DNA of 64,000 nt from Hexactinellida sp. DTS-2022 (taxonomy: Eukaryota; Porifera; Hexactinellida), in assembly GCA_028753945.1 (NCBI GenBank), contig JAPNXP010000008.1, forward strand, positions 1,612,001 to 1,676,000. The letters run 5' to 3'. Within the stretch, counting starts at the first letter, position 1. Each line of letters opens with the position of its first letter. Position numbers and translations under genes: made by a program. Shown here piece by piece: positions 46,335 to 57,854 of this stretch. Under the pieces are notes generated by a model. The model was not told the DNA's origin. It saw only the letters and a program-made list of their open reading frames with translations, and did no database searches.

Positions 46335-47262
46335 ATGTAGAATTATTTAATTAAAATAAGAGTATTATACTTTAGTTTGTATATGTTTTTTTGATAAATC
46401 CCCATTAAACCATTGCAAATTCCAGAGGTTAAATTTCATGCATACAGTCACTCGACATTCGACGACAATAAGATTTCAGCACGACATTAACTCGGGAAAG
46501 TGCTTCCTGCAATAATTTGAACAGTTTAATACTTTGTTTTAAAAATATGCTCTAATTTTAAATTTCTTCATTAATTCATAAGATTAAATAAAGTTGTGTT
46601 AGTAGTAATAATTAATTGTATAAATTAATTAATCAATAAGGGAAAATACGTATAGCTAGACTAGATCCTGCCTTCTAAAAGACAAGTGAATTAAAATAAA
46701 ACTTTCAATTATAAAACTTTTAAATAAGTGATGTATACATTGCAGCCAACAAAATCCTTGTCTCACAAAGAAATAAAGAATTGCAAGAGTATTCTAATTT
46801 AGCTATCGTGTTTAGGAAAAAGTTACCTATCAATGATGTAGAAACTTATAAACTTTAAAAAGGTTACAGTTTAGGAATTATTTAATTGGGATGGTTTCAA
46901 ATGATTTATTTATGAGATTAGACGAAATTCAGAATCCGTTGAAACAGTGCTGTCTGTATAAGGGGCAGTATAAGGTACTAAGGTAGGGTGACAATTTCAA
47001 TTTGCAATTGGATAAATATAAAATCAACAAATTATTGGTAAGTCCATGCCCTACCATCCATACCGGAGACTACGTAGTGCGGTAGGTCAACATAACAGTG
47101 CGGTCTGTTAATATATAAATGGAGAGGACTGGAATGTGGCTGTAGGGGAGGAGGAGGCCACATATAACTTATTTTGTTTTTAGATTATATGTCTTGGAAA
47201 TGACTTATGGTAATTTTGCATAGAATCTTTAACTCACAAAGCCAATTATCGTTCACATAGAC

Positions 47263-47334
47263 CAGCGATTCCAAACCTTTCTCAACCGTGGACCCCCTAT
47301 AGTAATTCTGTGAACCCCAGGTTGGGAACCACTG
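47263..47334. mobile_element. Short hAT MITE (72 bases)
   Basis: The ends are CAGCGATTCCAAACCT and, inverted, CAGTGGTTCCCAACCTGGGG. The flanks are ACATAGAC and ACTTAGAC, 7 of 8 identical. This TIR type is common among animal hAT MITEs. A possible decayed relative lies at 11694-11835. Confidence 0.82.
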
Positions 47335-47520
47335 ACTTAGACAGTTGCATGTAATTATGGAAAGGATAGAGGAGTGGTTAAGCAACTTAAGCAAACTACA
47401 CATGTATTCGATTTTGACTTTGTATTATACTTATTCTATTAATATACAAGTCTAATGATTATTCCAACGAATCGATTCAATATTATTAAAGTCGTGTAAT
47501 ACTAATTCGCTTTTCACATA

Positions 47521-47776
47521 CCGTATTTATTCGAATAGTAGCCTAGGCGATTATTGTTTTTTATGCCATTTTCTGACCAATAATCTTTGTGACTTTTCGA
47601 GAATATCACATGTTGATACAATTTATTTAGTATAGTCGGTTTATAATCGTATTGCGACTATTATTAGATAAAGAAATTTTCTCAGGGTACCCGTGATAAA
47701 TTTGTACTAATTTGGGGAGGCTATTATTGGAGGTAGGCGATTATTCGAATAGGGGGTACTATTAGAGTATATACGG
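47521..47776. mobile_element. Mariner-type MITE
   Basis: The ends are CCGTATTTATTCGAATAGTA and, inverted, CCGTATATACTCTAATAGTA, with TA on both sides. The GGCTATTATT/AATAGTAGCC motif repeats inside. No coding. Confidence 0.8.
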
Positions 47777-48059
47777 TACTTTTGATATGAAATATTTTAT
47801 TAAACTTTATAACGGACACTATATTTACTATAATCTGATTAAAGCAATGGGAATACGATCACTACCATGCCAAAGGGTATTCAGTACAAGAGATTCGTTG
47901 ATCTGAAATACAAATATCCCCAAATCATTAGTATACGTTGAAAACCGAAACTACTAATAAGACAAGTTAGAAAATAATTTTAAAGCATGATTTGTTAGCT
48001 ATTTCAATTATTTAATTAAATATAACAGAATATAGAAATATTTGTAATACAATATCAAT

Positions 48060-48230
48060 GTGGATCAAATCCTACGCTCTTGACTACCGTGGGATTTTGA
48101 CGCGCACCATGGTTTCGCTATTATAATTTTATACTATGGGTCAAAATCCAACGATCTTTTATACAGTGGGATTTTGACCCGCACCGAAGCTACGCTATTA
48201 TGATATTACAATGTGGGTCAAAATTAACTA
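48060..48230. repeat. GTGGGATTTTGACCCGC repeats
   Basis: Three or four spaced words of the type GTGGGATTTTGACSCGCAC and GGGTCAAAATCC form inverted and direct repeats. A similar motif is at about 30636-30680. A GC-rich stretch with CACCCGTTGC..GCGGGT follows at 48345-48375. Confidence 0.55.
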
Positions 48231-48499
48231 ACAAACTACCATTATAATCAATAACTCTAACTAAACTCAAAAATGATGGATAACTGAATTAACGGTGCAG
48301 GGACTTTGCCCTCCCCCCACGGGTTGGTTTATCATTTCTACTTGTGCACCCGTTGCTTCGGCGGGTCGCCGGTGCCCCAGAGTATTACAATATTCTGTAG
48401 TTTGACAGTTAAGTTTATCTATGCACCCTATGTGCAATATTCAAAAGTTATTCTGAGTTGTTAACATACTAGAGAAAGAGTCTAATAAAATTAACATAC

Positions 48500-48731
48500 T
48501 GATGTTGTAGATGATGTGATCATTGACAGTATAGGAATGAGATCTTGTGTCATTAATTTTTTGATGAGAAAGTGAGGCAATCCTGAGGAGTCCGCGGTAT
48601 TTAAAGCACCAGAGAACAAGATGCAATGATACATTCCTATTAGAAATTTGAGTACTAGTAGCTTGCTTAAAAATCTTATTTGAAAAAAAATCAAGGGATC
48701 CACTAATCAAAACTCTGCCATTATTACGTGC
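48500..48731 (-). CDS. DDOST: Oligosaccharyltransferase 48-kDa subunit, internal exon
   Basis: The 77 codons plus one base include ARNNGRVLISGSLDFFSNKI, the conserved SGSLDFFS motif of DDOST/OST48, followed by LVLWCFKYRGLLRIASLSHQ and YTVNDHIIYNI, aligned with the family's WVFKE-x-GVLRV..YTV-x-D block. The minus-strand acceptor TTTACTTTAG precedes it and the donor GTATGTTA follows. The phase (one base carried) joins correctly to 29415-29788. The 5-prime exons were not found in 48732-64000. Confidence 0.9.
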
Positions 48732-49199
48732 CTAAAGTAAAAAAATTTGGATTAAAAATAATTCAACTATGAAGGAGATTAATAAGGAATGATATAAAAG
48801 TTAGATAAACGAAAAATAAATGCACGCGTATAAATGTAAGTATTCATATAATAATCGTAACAAAGACTATCAAATAAATGGATAAACGGAATATGTCCTA
48901 AACGATTCCGGAATTTGTCCGAAATCTTTAAGCACTGGAAATTTAAATAATTTTTTCTAAGAAATGGAATTTGTCTTAAAGGAAACCCAACATTCAAAGT
49001 AATTTTCAGTGACATGAAAAAATCATTGATTTTGAAAAACTTAAATCAATGATTTTGATTTGATTTTGATTTACGGAATCCAAAATCACCCAAGAAACAT
49101 TAGATTTTGATTTACTTTAGAAAAATCAATATTTAGCACTTTTCAAACCTTTTTTAAATATACTTAGTCTAAAATTTAATATTTACTTCTTACATTCAA

Positions 49200-51130
49200 T
49201 TCACTGCTTCCCAAATTCATTAGCTACTAGTACCGAATGGACCAAGCTGAAAAACCTTCTCCCGAAACTTCTCAGAAGTCTAAAATGGTAGTTAAGTATC
49301 GTATCCCCTAAACTCGCCCAGAATGGTACTTGCGTTTCTTTCGAATAGTTGAAGGGACAAAAGAAAAGCGACACAAATGTGTCGAATGCGGGTTTGAAGG
49401 GATGGCTGTTCCCTATGCCCTCACCAACCTTCTTCGCCATTTTGTAGCTGCGAAATATCCTGATTGTGGGGGAAAATACCAAGGTTTGGAAAACTGAGGG
49501 CCAAGAACCTCCTACACGTCAAAGAAAAGTTCAGAATAAGATCTGTACTCGTAGTATCAAAATTGATGCTAAGGAAATTGAAAAAATAAGCTTGGCGAAA
49601 TAATTGTGTCTGATGAGTTACCCTTTAATATAGTGCAACTTCGGGAATTTATCAAATTTTGTCAATCACTTAATCCTGCTTACACCGTACTTTCTCAATA
49701 CAAATTGAAGAACAATATTCTGAAGAAAAAACGCCTTGTGGGCGATAGTTATCTCCGGACGAGTTAGCACACAGTCGTTTTGTGACCATAACCATTGACG
49801 GGTTCTCGTCGTTTGGTATATATGATGGGAATCATCGTCCACTACCATGGTGAAGCATATGCTAAGGTTAATGTATTGTATATTGAATTATTTCGAGGTC
49901 CACACACCGGCAAAAGAATTGCTCAATTTTATATTGATACGTGTAATGATTGGTGTATTACCAATCCAAATTACGCTCCTTTAGGAGCGCTCAATACGCC
50001 TGGATAACACCCTGGATGCAGTGGATGGTTTACTACCTTTATGGTTTCCCTGTGTTTGCCACAATGCGCAACTAGCTGTTAAAGATTTTTTAAAGACCAA
50101 TCTTGGCTATCGTGGGAAAATTAATGTCATTGTAATGAAAGCACAAGAATTTGTGAAATCTGCAAAACATTCCACAAAATGTGCAGAGTTGTTTATAGAA
50201 AAGGTTTCAATTTAATAAGCATGAACGCGACAAGGTGGAACAGCATGTATGAGATGCTTCGCACAATTATAAGCCAGATGAAAAGGAGTTTATCGACCTG
50301 CTTCCACCATTAAAATCTGTTGTGCCTAAAACATATTAAACAAACATAGTTCGGGAGGTTTGTGATGTCCTTCAAAAATATTGCACTATTCACCTCGGAG
50401 ATGCAGGCAACCCATGGCACAAGTGAAATGAAAATTCCAGCAATAGAGATCGTTATAAAGGAACTTGAGAATGGTGACCTAAATATGATGGATAAATCGT
50501 TGGCATCGATATTGAGTAATATTGTTAAAAAAATATTTCAGAATATTATGTCAGACAAATTTTATTGGTTAGCCAACTGTTTGGACCCTCGTTTTGCCTC
50601 AGAAGCTTTGAAAATGAACACTACATGGATATATTAAGGCGTGCAATGAAGATTGTCTCTGAACTAAATATGAACAAAAGAGTAACTTGTGAAATATAGG
50701 AAATTGCAGATAAAGACACTGGAATATGGAGTAAAGCTAAGAAGAGTTTATTTCCCACTAAAAGATACTGATATTATAACATACAGCAAAATTCTAATGA
50801 CGTTATCGATATGGAAATAACATTATTTAGAGCAGAAGCTCGTGTAATGCAGGGGATAATTGCGATAGATCATATTAGATGGCGGATGCATAATTCCACG
50901 AAGTTTCCTATTATGTAAAGGTTGGCAATGATATACTTATTACCATCCGTCTGCAGATGTCGAGAGGTTATTTAGTATAGCGGGACGGATTTGTCATCCT
51001 CATCGGTCAAATTTGAGCCCTCAATCTATTGAGCTCCTAGTAACTCTCAAGCACAGAATGCTATACGAGAATCGTAATGTTGAGTGAGTTGATAAAACAG
51101 CAAGTCCTCCTGACTATATAAATTAGAGTT
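49200..51130 (+). pseudogene. BED-finger hAT transposase pseudogene
   Basis: Blocks in order: a BED-type finger (KRHKCVECGFEG..LLRHF, about 49370-49450); a TIDGFSSFG strand (about 49790); NVLYIELFRGPHTGKRIA with a following helix; an FPCVCHNAQLAVKDFL block (50048-50095); a TRWNSMYEML block near 50235; and the C-terminal dimerisation segment SADVERLFSIAGRI..HRSNLSPQSIELL (about 50960-51035). The order and motifs are those of a ZBED-type hAT transposase. Frameshifts, stops and a MITE fragment near 49966-50012 disrupt it. Confidence 0.85.
49966..50012 (-). mobile_element. Fragment of CAGGSTTTCATCC-family MITE in hAT ORF
   Basis: About 47 bases (AATTACGCTCCTTTA..CGCCTGGATAACACCCTGG) match the right end of the MITE at 8974-9185. 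Only one end is present, in the middle of the hAT transposase. Confidence 0.6.
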
Positions 51131-51494
51131 ACTAGACTAAGGGTAGAAACATTTGGCCACTTAGGGCCGAAATCCTACTACTATTCTATTTTATTATATA
51201 ATATTTACATAAATTAATGTTGTAACAATTAAATAGATAAATATATTATATTTTAGTTATTAAAAGATCGTCAATACTCCCTATATGCTGTCCTACGAGT
51301 GGGACAACAGCCTTCCTAAAAGCAATTAGCACAAACATGCAAAAGCATGTAGCTAGAAATGCGAAGTTTAACTTCTGAATCTAGGCAATAAATAAACATG
51401 ACAAATTTCTTGATAAACTGTCAGAAAATTTGAATCTTAAATATTGAATCTCTCAGAAATATTGAATTAATTTGAATCTAATAAACTGTAAGAT

Positions 51495-53059
51495 TAGTGG
51501 GGCAAAATCTAAGATTCCGTGACCAACCTCTGGCAAGTTAGGTTTTATGCCTGATTCTGATACTTTAGGGTATATCTCGCGGTTTTATCTCCCATGCCAG
51601 TAAATAAAATTTAGGCAAACTTTTTTATAGCGATAAATTCAAAGGGCCTCAGGTAATCATTTTGAAAAATTAAGGCCCTCTCTGAACATTTCATAAATTG
51701 AGATTAAAGTGTTTTTGAACAGTATACAATAAGTAGTAGATGCACTGAAAATTTCAACTCAATAGGGACTGTACTTTTAATGTACAGTGGAACCTCTATA
51801 AGTGGGGAGCATGGGACGGGGAAAATTTCAATTGCCCCCAATTCCCCGGTTATAAAATTCAATTGGAAAAACATTATATATGCTATATTATACAAAGTAT
51901 TCATATAACACACACATTAATGCACGTATAGTTCTTATTTGTATATTATGACAATTTAGTTAACTGCTGATCTACACTAGGTGATTTCTTCTAAAAACAT
52001 CAGAGTAGATCAATCGAAAATATTTTTTCTGTAGAACTTTAGAGTCGATTTATTGGAAATATTGTATTATTTTATAAGAATCATGTTAGGATTTGTCCAT
52101 TTCCCCCATTTATGGAGGTTGTTTTGTATGCAGATAAAAACTCCTTGAAATTTATGGTCCCCCATTCCCCACTTCCCCCGCTTATAGAGGTTCATTTGTA
52201 TGGATATATACGAAAATGGTAAAAAAATTCCCCACTTATGGAGGTTCCCCATTTATAGAGACCCCACTTGTAGAGGTTGCACTGTAATAACCTTTTGAAG
52301 ATTCCTACGTCATTTGTCTCCATGGGAGGTCCATTCTTAATAAGCTTTTTTAAGGGATTTGGAGCATATCTTATCCTATATACTACATACAATAACCTTT
52401 TAGCTCGCTATGTAGTATGTCTCCATGTAAATCTCGGTAATAGACCTAAATTTAGCACTTTTACGATACAACAATTGAAAAATCCAGTCAATTGACGTCC
52501 AAATTGTGATAATTATATTATACATATAAAGTGGGCGAATAAAACGATTATGGGTCAATTCGTCACCCTCATGTGAGATTCCCAGAAGAGTCAAAGTGAT
52601 AAATTTAGGTCTATTACCGAGGTTTACATGGAGACATACTACATAGCGAGTTAAAAGGTTAATGCATGTAGTATATAGGATAAGATATGCTTCAAATCCC
52701 TTGAAAAAATAGTTCAAAGAATGGACCTCCTATGGTGACAAATTACGTGAGAATCTTCAAAAGGTTATTACATTAAATACATAGTCCCGATTGAGTTGAA
52801 ATTTTTAGTGCAGCTAGTATTTATTGTATATTGTTCAAAAACACTCTAATCTCAATTTATGAAATGTTCAGAGAGGGCCTTAATTTTTCAAAATGATTGC
52901 CGGAGGCTCTTTTGAATTTGTCGCTATAAAAAAGTTTGCACAAATTTTCTCGACCCTCAAGGGAGCTTAAATCCCGAGATATTCCCTAAAGTATCAGAAT
53001 CAGGCCTAAAACTTAAGTTGCCAGAGGTTGTTCACGGAGTATTATATTTTGCCCCACTA
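51495..53059. mobile_element. Long inverted-repeat (foldback) element
   Basis: The two arms of about 500-550 bases are inverted copies meeting near 52500. The ends read TAGTGGGGCAAAAT. Shared inner words include ACATGGAGACATACTACATA. The left arm carries a pogo-type MITE (51785-52284). Target duplication is not clear. The ORFs of 66-105 codons are parts of the repeat. Confidence 0.78.
51785..52284. mobile_element. pogo-type MITE in left arm
   Basis: The ends are CAGTGGAACCTCTATAAGTGG-like at both sides (CAGTGCAACCTCTACAAGTGG on the right), with TA duplication at 51783-51784 and 52285-52286. Multiple internal copies of CCCCCATTTATGGAGGTT-like words are present. The uninterrupted target is visible in the right arm near 52770. 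Confidence 0.88.
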
Positions 53060-53552
53060 GATAGCTTGTGGCTGGTTTATAAGATTGTAGTCACCACGAA
53101 CGATAGTTAGAGCATTGCCTACTCTATATAGGGCCTGACAGTAATCTAGAAAATATGGACCCCAAGGATGAATGAGATGGTAATATTTCTCAAACCACAG
53201 TATTTAATTTAAAAAATAACAATAATAATCAACCACATGTATGGAAACATTATCTAAATATTTACAACCATAGCATTCTAATATTCTAAGGAAATGGCAG
53301 ACATTTTTTTGGACCATGGATTGGTTAAACGAGTCATTCTCATATGCATTTGATTTGCAAATTTTAGGCCCCGAAAGATCCCCTCTATATCAGTGATGTA
53401 CTCCGTTACTAAATCTTCCGAAACTCCGTTACTCAGTTACCGTTACTTTATATCTCCCGTTACCGTTACTTTATTTCTTTAGTTACCATTACTCAGTTAC
53501 TTTTGTTTTCAATTAATCCGATCACCTTTAATCAGTTACCGTTACCTTAATG

Positions 53553-56500
53553 CACAGTGGTTTAAAACGGCATTTTGTAGGGAATAGGTATTTGGGTGCC
53601 AGATAGACGTATAAAATGTATTATTAGCCTATAGGTTATCGCCAATTTGGAATTGATTGGCCATATTATTATTTCTTTATGGTTTCGTTTTACCAAACTA
53701 TGACGTAATCAATATTAATATATATTTATTTTTTTACATTTTTTACATTTTTACATTTTTTATTTAGAATATACTACACATACTTCTTTAAGTTCTACGA
53801 TGGTTATTTCTTGGACTGTGTGGGGATATATATATATATATCATTAATATATTTTTACAGTATACAGAATACATTAATTAAATATATAAACTAATAAATT
53901 ATAACAGAACTTATTAACGAATCTACTAGAACATCAATATTAGAATTGGATTCAGTTTCTTTCTTACATTTTCTCAAATGACCACATCCTCCACAGCTCG
54001 GGCAAATTAATATTTTTCTGAAATTGAGCAAAACTGGGTCACTCTCAGAAGCCAGCCTGACGAAAATATCCATTACATTCGACTCAAAACTATTTTTCCT
54101 GGACAAATTCTCCCTGAATCGCCTGATCAATTTGTTGCAAGACTCTAGACCTTCTTCTGAGAAGCACTTGAGACCATAACCAGAATTACAATCGCGTATC
54201 AATTCTTCTGAATGGGCAAGCAGTTTGTGAAGAGTTGGAGTAATGCTGGCCCAAGGAAAAGAATCGAGAATGAGTAGGTAAGTAATTCTACACAGATTAC
54301 CGAGTTCTTCTGTATTTACTCTCCTGTCAGAATTAAAAATCCTTAGTATAGCTGCAAGTTGAGAGTGAATTATAGAGAGGGCTGGTCTATGCTGATCTTC
54401 TACCACGCTTAACACACATTCAATATATTTAGCTTCAACTGAAAAAGCTTTTCGGGCAACGTTACCAGTTGATGATGTACCTCCTTTAGGATCTGGTTGA
54501 TCTACTTTAAGCCCTGTTTGGTCCTGAATTAAACCACGAACAAATACCATAGATTGCTTTATATGGACAGAGGTTAAAGACCATTGATATTTTCCAGAGT
54601 TTAGGTGATAAATTAACAAATTAAACCACCTAAAAACACAAGTATAGGAGTGAAGTGGTGATGCTGAATTGATATCAATTGTTGAAATGGGTTCATGTGT
54701 TAAGTTGAAGCGTTGATTGGAGGGAAGTGAGAAAAATGATTCAATGTCTTCCATTTCTCCAAACATCTCAACTGCATCTGAAATTCTCCTATTTATGGGG
54801 AATCCTTGAACAACGAGTTCACGGTCTTTAAGATCTTTGTGAGTTGCGGTGCACATTTGACAACTCGCTCCTCCAGCCCCGGAAAGTAATGCCGACATCT
54901 TTCCATCAAACATAGATCGTATGATGTTGATATTGACATGATCACCATTAGCGAGATCTATTCCACTTTGCTTCATAGTTTCTGTGTCTTTGTTTATCAA
55001 TTCATTCATGAAAGTACGAATGGTTTCCTCACACTCCCTTGCTGCGCAGAGAAAAATGGGTCTTTGTGCGAAAGAGGAATTTGGACTCGAATTTTGCCAA
55101 ACTATGTGTCCAGAATGCGTAGTAATAGATATTGGCTTGAAACAAAACAATATGTAATTCTTAGTTGAGGTGTTAGTAGATACTTGGTTATAGGTAGTGT
55201 GGCTACCGGAGCCATCTAATCCATCAGCCATTTTGAAAGTAAGGGGAAACTCTTCTGCAGATGGCGGACTAATTACGCTTAGTATTCGCTCAACGGTTTG
55301 TTTAACAAATGAAATATACGAAGTACATACACCAATTGGTTTAGACGGATTAGGATAGATGTGAATAAGATCTCGTAAAATCAAAGAATCCCTGAGTTCA
55401 GCGAGCTTTTTGAAGGCAGGAAAGTTAACTCCACAAGGGAGCAACAACTGACGTAATTGAGTATACTTCCTTCTTCCTAGTTCTAATTGATCGACAAAGA
55501 AGAGAGACTTGTTGATTGGAACATCTTTTACTAATTCTTTGCCAAAGTCTCCACCAAAAGCTATACTTTTCGCGGTAGAAGCGATATCACGATCATTGCT
55601 TTCATTAGCTAAAAATTGCAATACTAATGAAGCAATTGTAATTGGGGAAGTTCCTTCACTCTCTGCTACAAGTCTAACACATTCTAAAACAGATTCTAAA
55701 CTTGTTCGCTGTTGCTTGATGGTTAGTGATAAAAGATGCTTACGAAATTGTTTAGAAACAGTAAAGGAAGTAACACTTTCTGTATGGCCAAGGATATTGA
55801 TATTCTTTCTTGGACATGGTTGCCAGGGTATTTCATGATTCCACCATTTGTCTTCGGATAAAGATTCAATCGGTTTGTGAGATTTCTTTAGACTAGTGCT
55901 TATTCTTCTAAATAGAGAAGAGACTGAGTCTTTCTTATCTTCATCCAATCCAAGTACGTCCAATAATTCATTTATTGAATCATTCACATTGAAATGAAGT
56001 TTCTTTAGCATGAATGCTAAATCAAGACGTGATTTTGGGTATGTGATTTCGGATTCAGCCATAATAATATTTTGATTATAAACGGATTTCTGTCGATTGT
56101 AAATTTGTACAGGTTATAATATGCAATTGTTACTACTTATATTTATAATAATATGATTAATTCTTTGATCGAAGTTATTGTTCCGGAGACTGAATTGATA
56201 GCCTGGAATGTGTAATATTAGAATAATTTTTTAGAAATTCATGCCACAAAAGAGCATATCATATATCTGTAATACCACAAGAGTTTATTGTGATGATACA
56301 TTATTTAGATATCATAACATAACTAAAATTAGATCATCTGTTTCCCTAGCAACAGATAGTGTAGAATGGAATGTACTATCCACCTATAGTTGCGCTAATT
56401 TTCGGGTCCTGAAATTTTTACCATATCTCCAGAATATACTAAAGATCGCCTAGCAAGAGTATTTCGTTGACCTTTTGTGACATTTTTTTTTGCGGACATT

Positions 56501-56895
56501 TATACTTCTGTCTAAAAGTTAAAAGTGAGAATCGGACAGTGGCCAATTAAAAATTGCAAAAACAACAAAACTTGATGACTTTCAAAAGATTAAGTTCAAC
56601 TATAACGAATAAACCATAGACGAAATCACTAGAATAAGTGTTACTTGAGTAGTGATGGCGATAAAACTAAAGATATGAAATAATGCATATGGAAGAGATT
56701 TTAGGATTTCGAAATTCCTAAATTTAGATGCATTGATTGTTTCGCTTAGTAATTCATTTATTCACGAAATAAGCATTGAATGAACTTGAAATTTTGGGTA
56801 TCTCCTCCTTATACATTCTAGTATCAATGTATGATATAAGATACAATATTTATAAACAGGATTTTTTTCTCTATTTCCTGCTATAAACCACTGTG
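53553..56895 (-). mobile_element. Complete Transib element (RAG1-like)
   Basis: The ends are CACAGTGGTTTAAAACGG and, inverted, CACAGTGGTTTATAGCAGG. The first seven bases equal the V(D)J recombination-signal heptamer, as known for Transib. A perfect 5-bp duplication TAATG (53548-53552, 56896-56900) has the Transib length. It contains a single intact transposase ORF on the minus strand, with about 830 bases of leader on the right and about 340 bases of trailer with a short TA microsatellite. All boundaries are visible, which is unusual. Confidence 0.95.
53891..56062 (-). CDS. Transib transposase, RAG1-core homologue, intact
   Basis: 723 residues without stops. All RAG1-core hallmarks are present: the first Asp in KMADGLDGSGSHTTYNQ (D280), the second in FDGKMSALLSGAGG (D386), zinc ligands C401-x2-C404, H612 and H617 (LHKLLAHS), and the catalytic Glu in FSEEGLESCNKLIRRFR (E637). 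In RAG1 these correspond to D600, D708, C727/C730, H937/H942 and E962. WFNLLIYHLNSG and SSTGNVARKAFS are typical Transib blocks. A Cys/His-rich tail (CPSCGGCGHLRKC, about 687-699) may bind a further zinc. The protein should cut and join the CACAGTG ends. The start ATG at 56062 gives the full length; no RAG2-like ORF is nearby. Confidence 0.95.
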   Translation of the reverse strand: MAESEITYPKSRLDLAFMLKKLHFNVNDSINELLDVLGLDEDKKDSVSSLFRRISTSLKKSHKPIESLSEDKWWNHEIPWQPCPRKNINILGHTESVTSFTVSKQFRKHLLSLTIKQQRTSLESVLECVRLVAESEGTSPITIASLVLQFLANESNDRDIASTAKSIAFGGDFGKELVKDVPINKSLFFVDQLELGRRKYTQLRQLLLPCGVNFPAFKKLAELRDSLILRDLIHIYPNPSKPIGVCTSYISFVKQTVERILSVISPPSAEEFPLTFKMADGLDGSGSHTTYNQVSTNTSTKNYILFCFKPISITTHSGHIVWQNSSPNSSFAQRPIFLCAARECEETIRTFMNELINKDTETMKQSGIDLANGDHVNINIIRSMFDGKMSALLSGAGGASCQMCTATHKDLKDRELVVQGFPINRRISDAVEMFGEMEDIESFFSLPSNQRFNLTHEPISTIDINSASPLHSYTCVFRWFNLLIYHLNSGKYQWSLTSVHIKQSMVFVRGLIQDQTGLKVDQPDPKGGTSSTGNVARKAFSVEAKYIECVLSVVEDQHRPALSIIHSQLAAILRIFNSDRRVNTEELGNLCRITYLLILDSFPWASITPTLHKLLAHSEELIRDCNSGYGLKCFSEEGLESCNKLIRRFRENLSRKNSFESNVMDIFVRLASESDPVLLNFRKILICPSCGGCGHLRKCKKETESNSNIDVLVDSLISSVIIY

Positions 56896-57404
56896 TAATG
56901 TAACTGTAACTAACTAAAGTGTAACGGCAATGGAATAAGTTTAAAGTAGTAACGGTGTTGTAATGGTAGGAGTAACTGAAAAAAGATTACGGTAACTAGT
57001 TATAAAAGTAAGGGATGTCCGTTTCAGTTACATTTCTCTGTACCGTTACTCGGCGACGCCCATTATGGTTACTCCGTTACTAAGTTACGGAGCACATCAC
57101 TGCTCTATATTGTATATTGTTTAGCATCATTATATCAAACCATACTGATGACATCAGGCATCACAATCGAATGACATTTTGAACCTGAATTCAGTTGAAC
57201 GGGAATTTTCTTTAACAACCACATCTAATTTTATGTTCAATTTTATTTACTATACACCAATATTTTGTATTTGGTCACGATGCGATTAGTTTAATGTAAA
57301 ACGAAATAGAAATTTCATCTAAATACAGTTTTACGAATTATTACATTCTTGTTTGTCATAAATATATTGATTTTCTTGTGGTTATGATAGCTGTTAAGTG
57401 AAAC

Positions 57405-57645
57405 ATGCCACTACATGGGTGTTCAGCTCAAAGGTGCAAGGTAACTATAGATCAGATGATCGGTTCGCGAATTTAAGATGCACCAATAACCAGGTTACTA
57501 AGAAAAGGTTAATTCGGGACACCAGCCACGGGACACCAGCCAATACAAGCCAGTAACAAATCAAAATGCGTTCTTTCGCCTTATCCGGAATTCGTTTAAC
57601 AGATATCTTGGATTGAAGAGGCTTTGAAGGGACTATATTAAACAT
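57405..57645 (+). pseudogene. THAP exon of P-like copy 2
   Basis: The ATG at 57405 begins MPLHGCSAQRCK, the counterpart of MPLRSCSAPNCK at 13218 on the minus strand. A frameshift soon follows. The flanking sequence aligns with 13220-13470. Confidence 0.7.
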
Positions 57646-57854
57646 GTTATTACTAACGAGCTTCTAATATATTATAAGTTACGTATATTAACTTTGAAAG
57701 TTCAAATTTAGGGGGGCGGGTGCAGGTGTCTTTGACGGAAAATATTTCAAGTTAGTTATTAGTACATTTATGAATTAATTTAATTCGAGTATGTTGGATT
57801 CTAACCTTTAATCCAGCCATCAGAAATTCTGAATGTAGAAAATGGTCCAGATCC

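Larger units (their letters stand above)
29789..48499 (-). other. DDOST: DDOST intron of 18.7 kb filled with TEs
   Basis: The intron has a GTATGT donor at 48499 and a polypyrimidine-AG acceptor at 29789, phase 1. It contains MITEs, a Helitron pseudogene, a tandem-repeat foldback, an integrase pseudogene and a P-like element with a nested 3.4-kb transposon. Nearly all identifiable content is mobile. Confidence 0.85.
53391..57102. mobile_element. GTTACCGTTAC-rich hAT MITE (interrupted by Transib)
   Basis: The ends are CAGTGATGTACTCCGTTACT and its inverse (..GGAGCACATCACTG). A perfect 8-bp duplication CTCTATAT lies at 53383-53390 and 57103-57110. About 370 bases remain once the Transib is removed, dominated by CCGTTACT repeats in opposite orientations. 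Confidence 0.93.

Noticed and set aside
48779..49015. Further DDOST exon upstream of 48731
   Set aside because: The 78-codon frame lacks family motifs and has no suitable donor before the acceptor at 48732.
54938..55838. Plus-strand ORFs of 76 and 109 codons inside the Transib gene
   Set aside because: Antisense shadows of the transposase.
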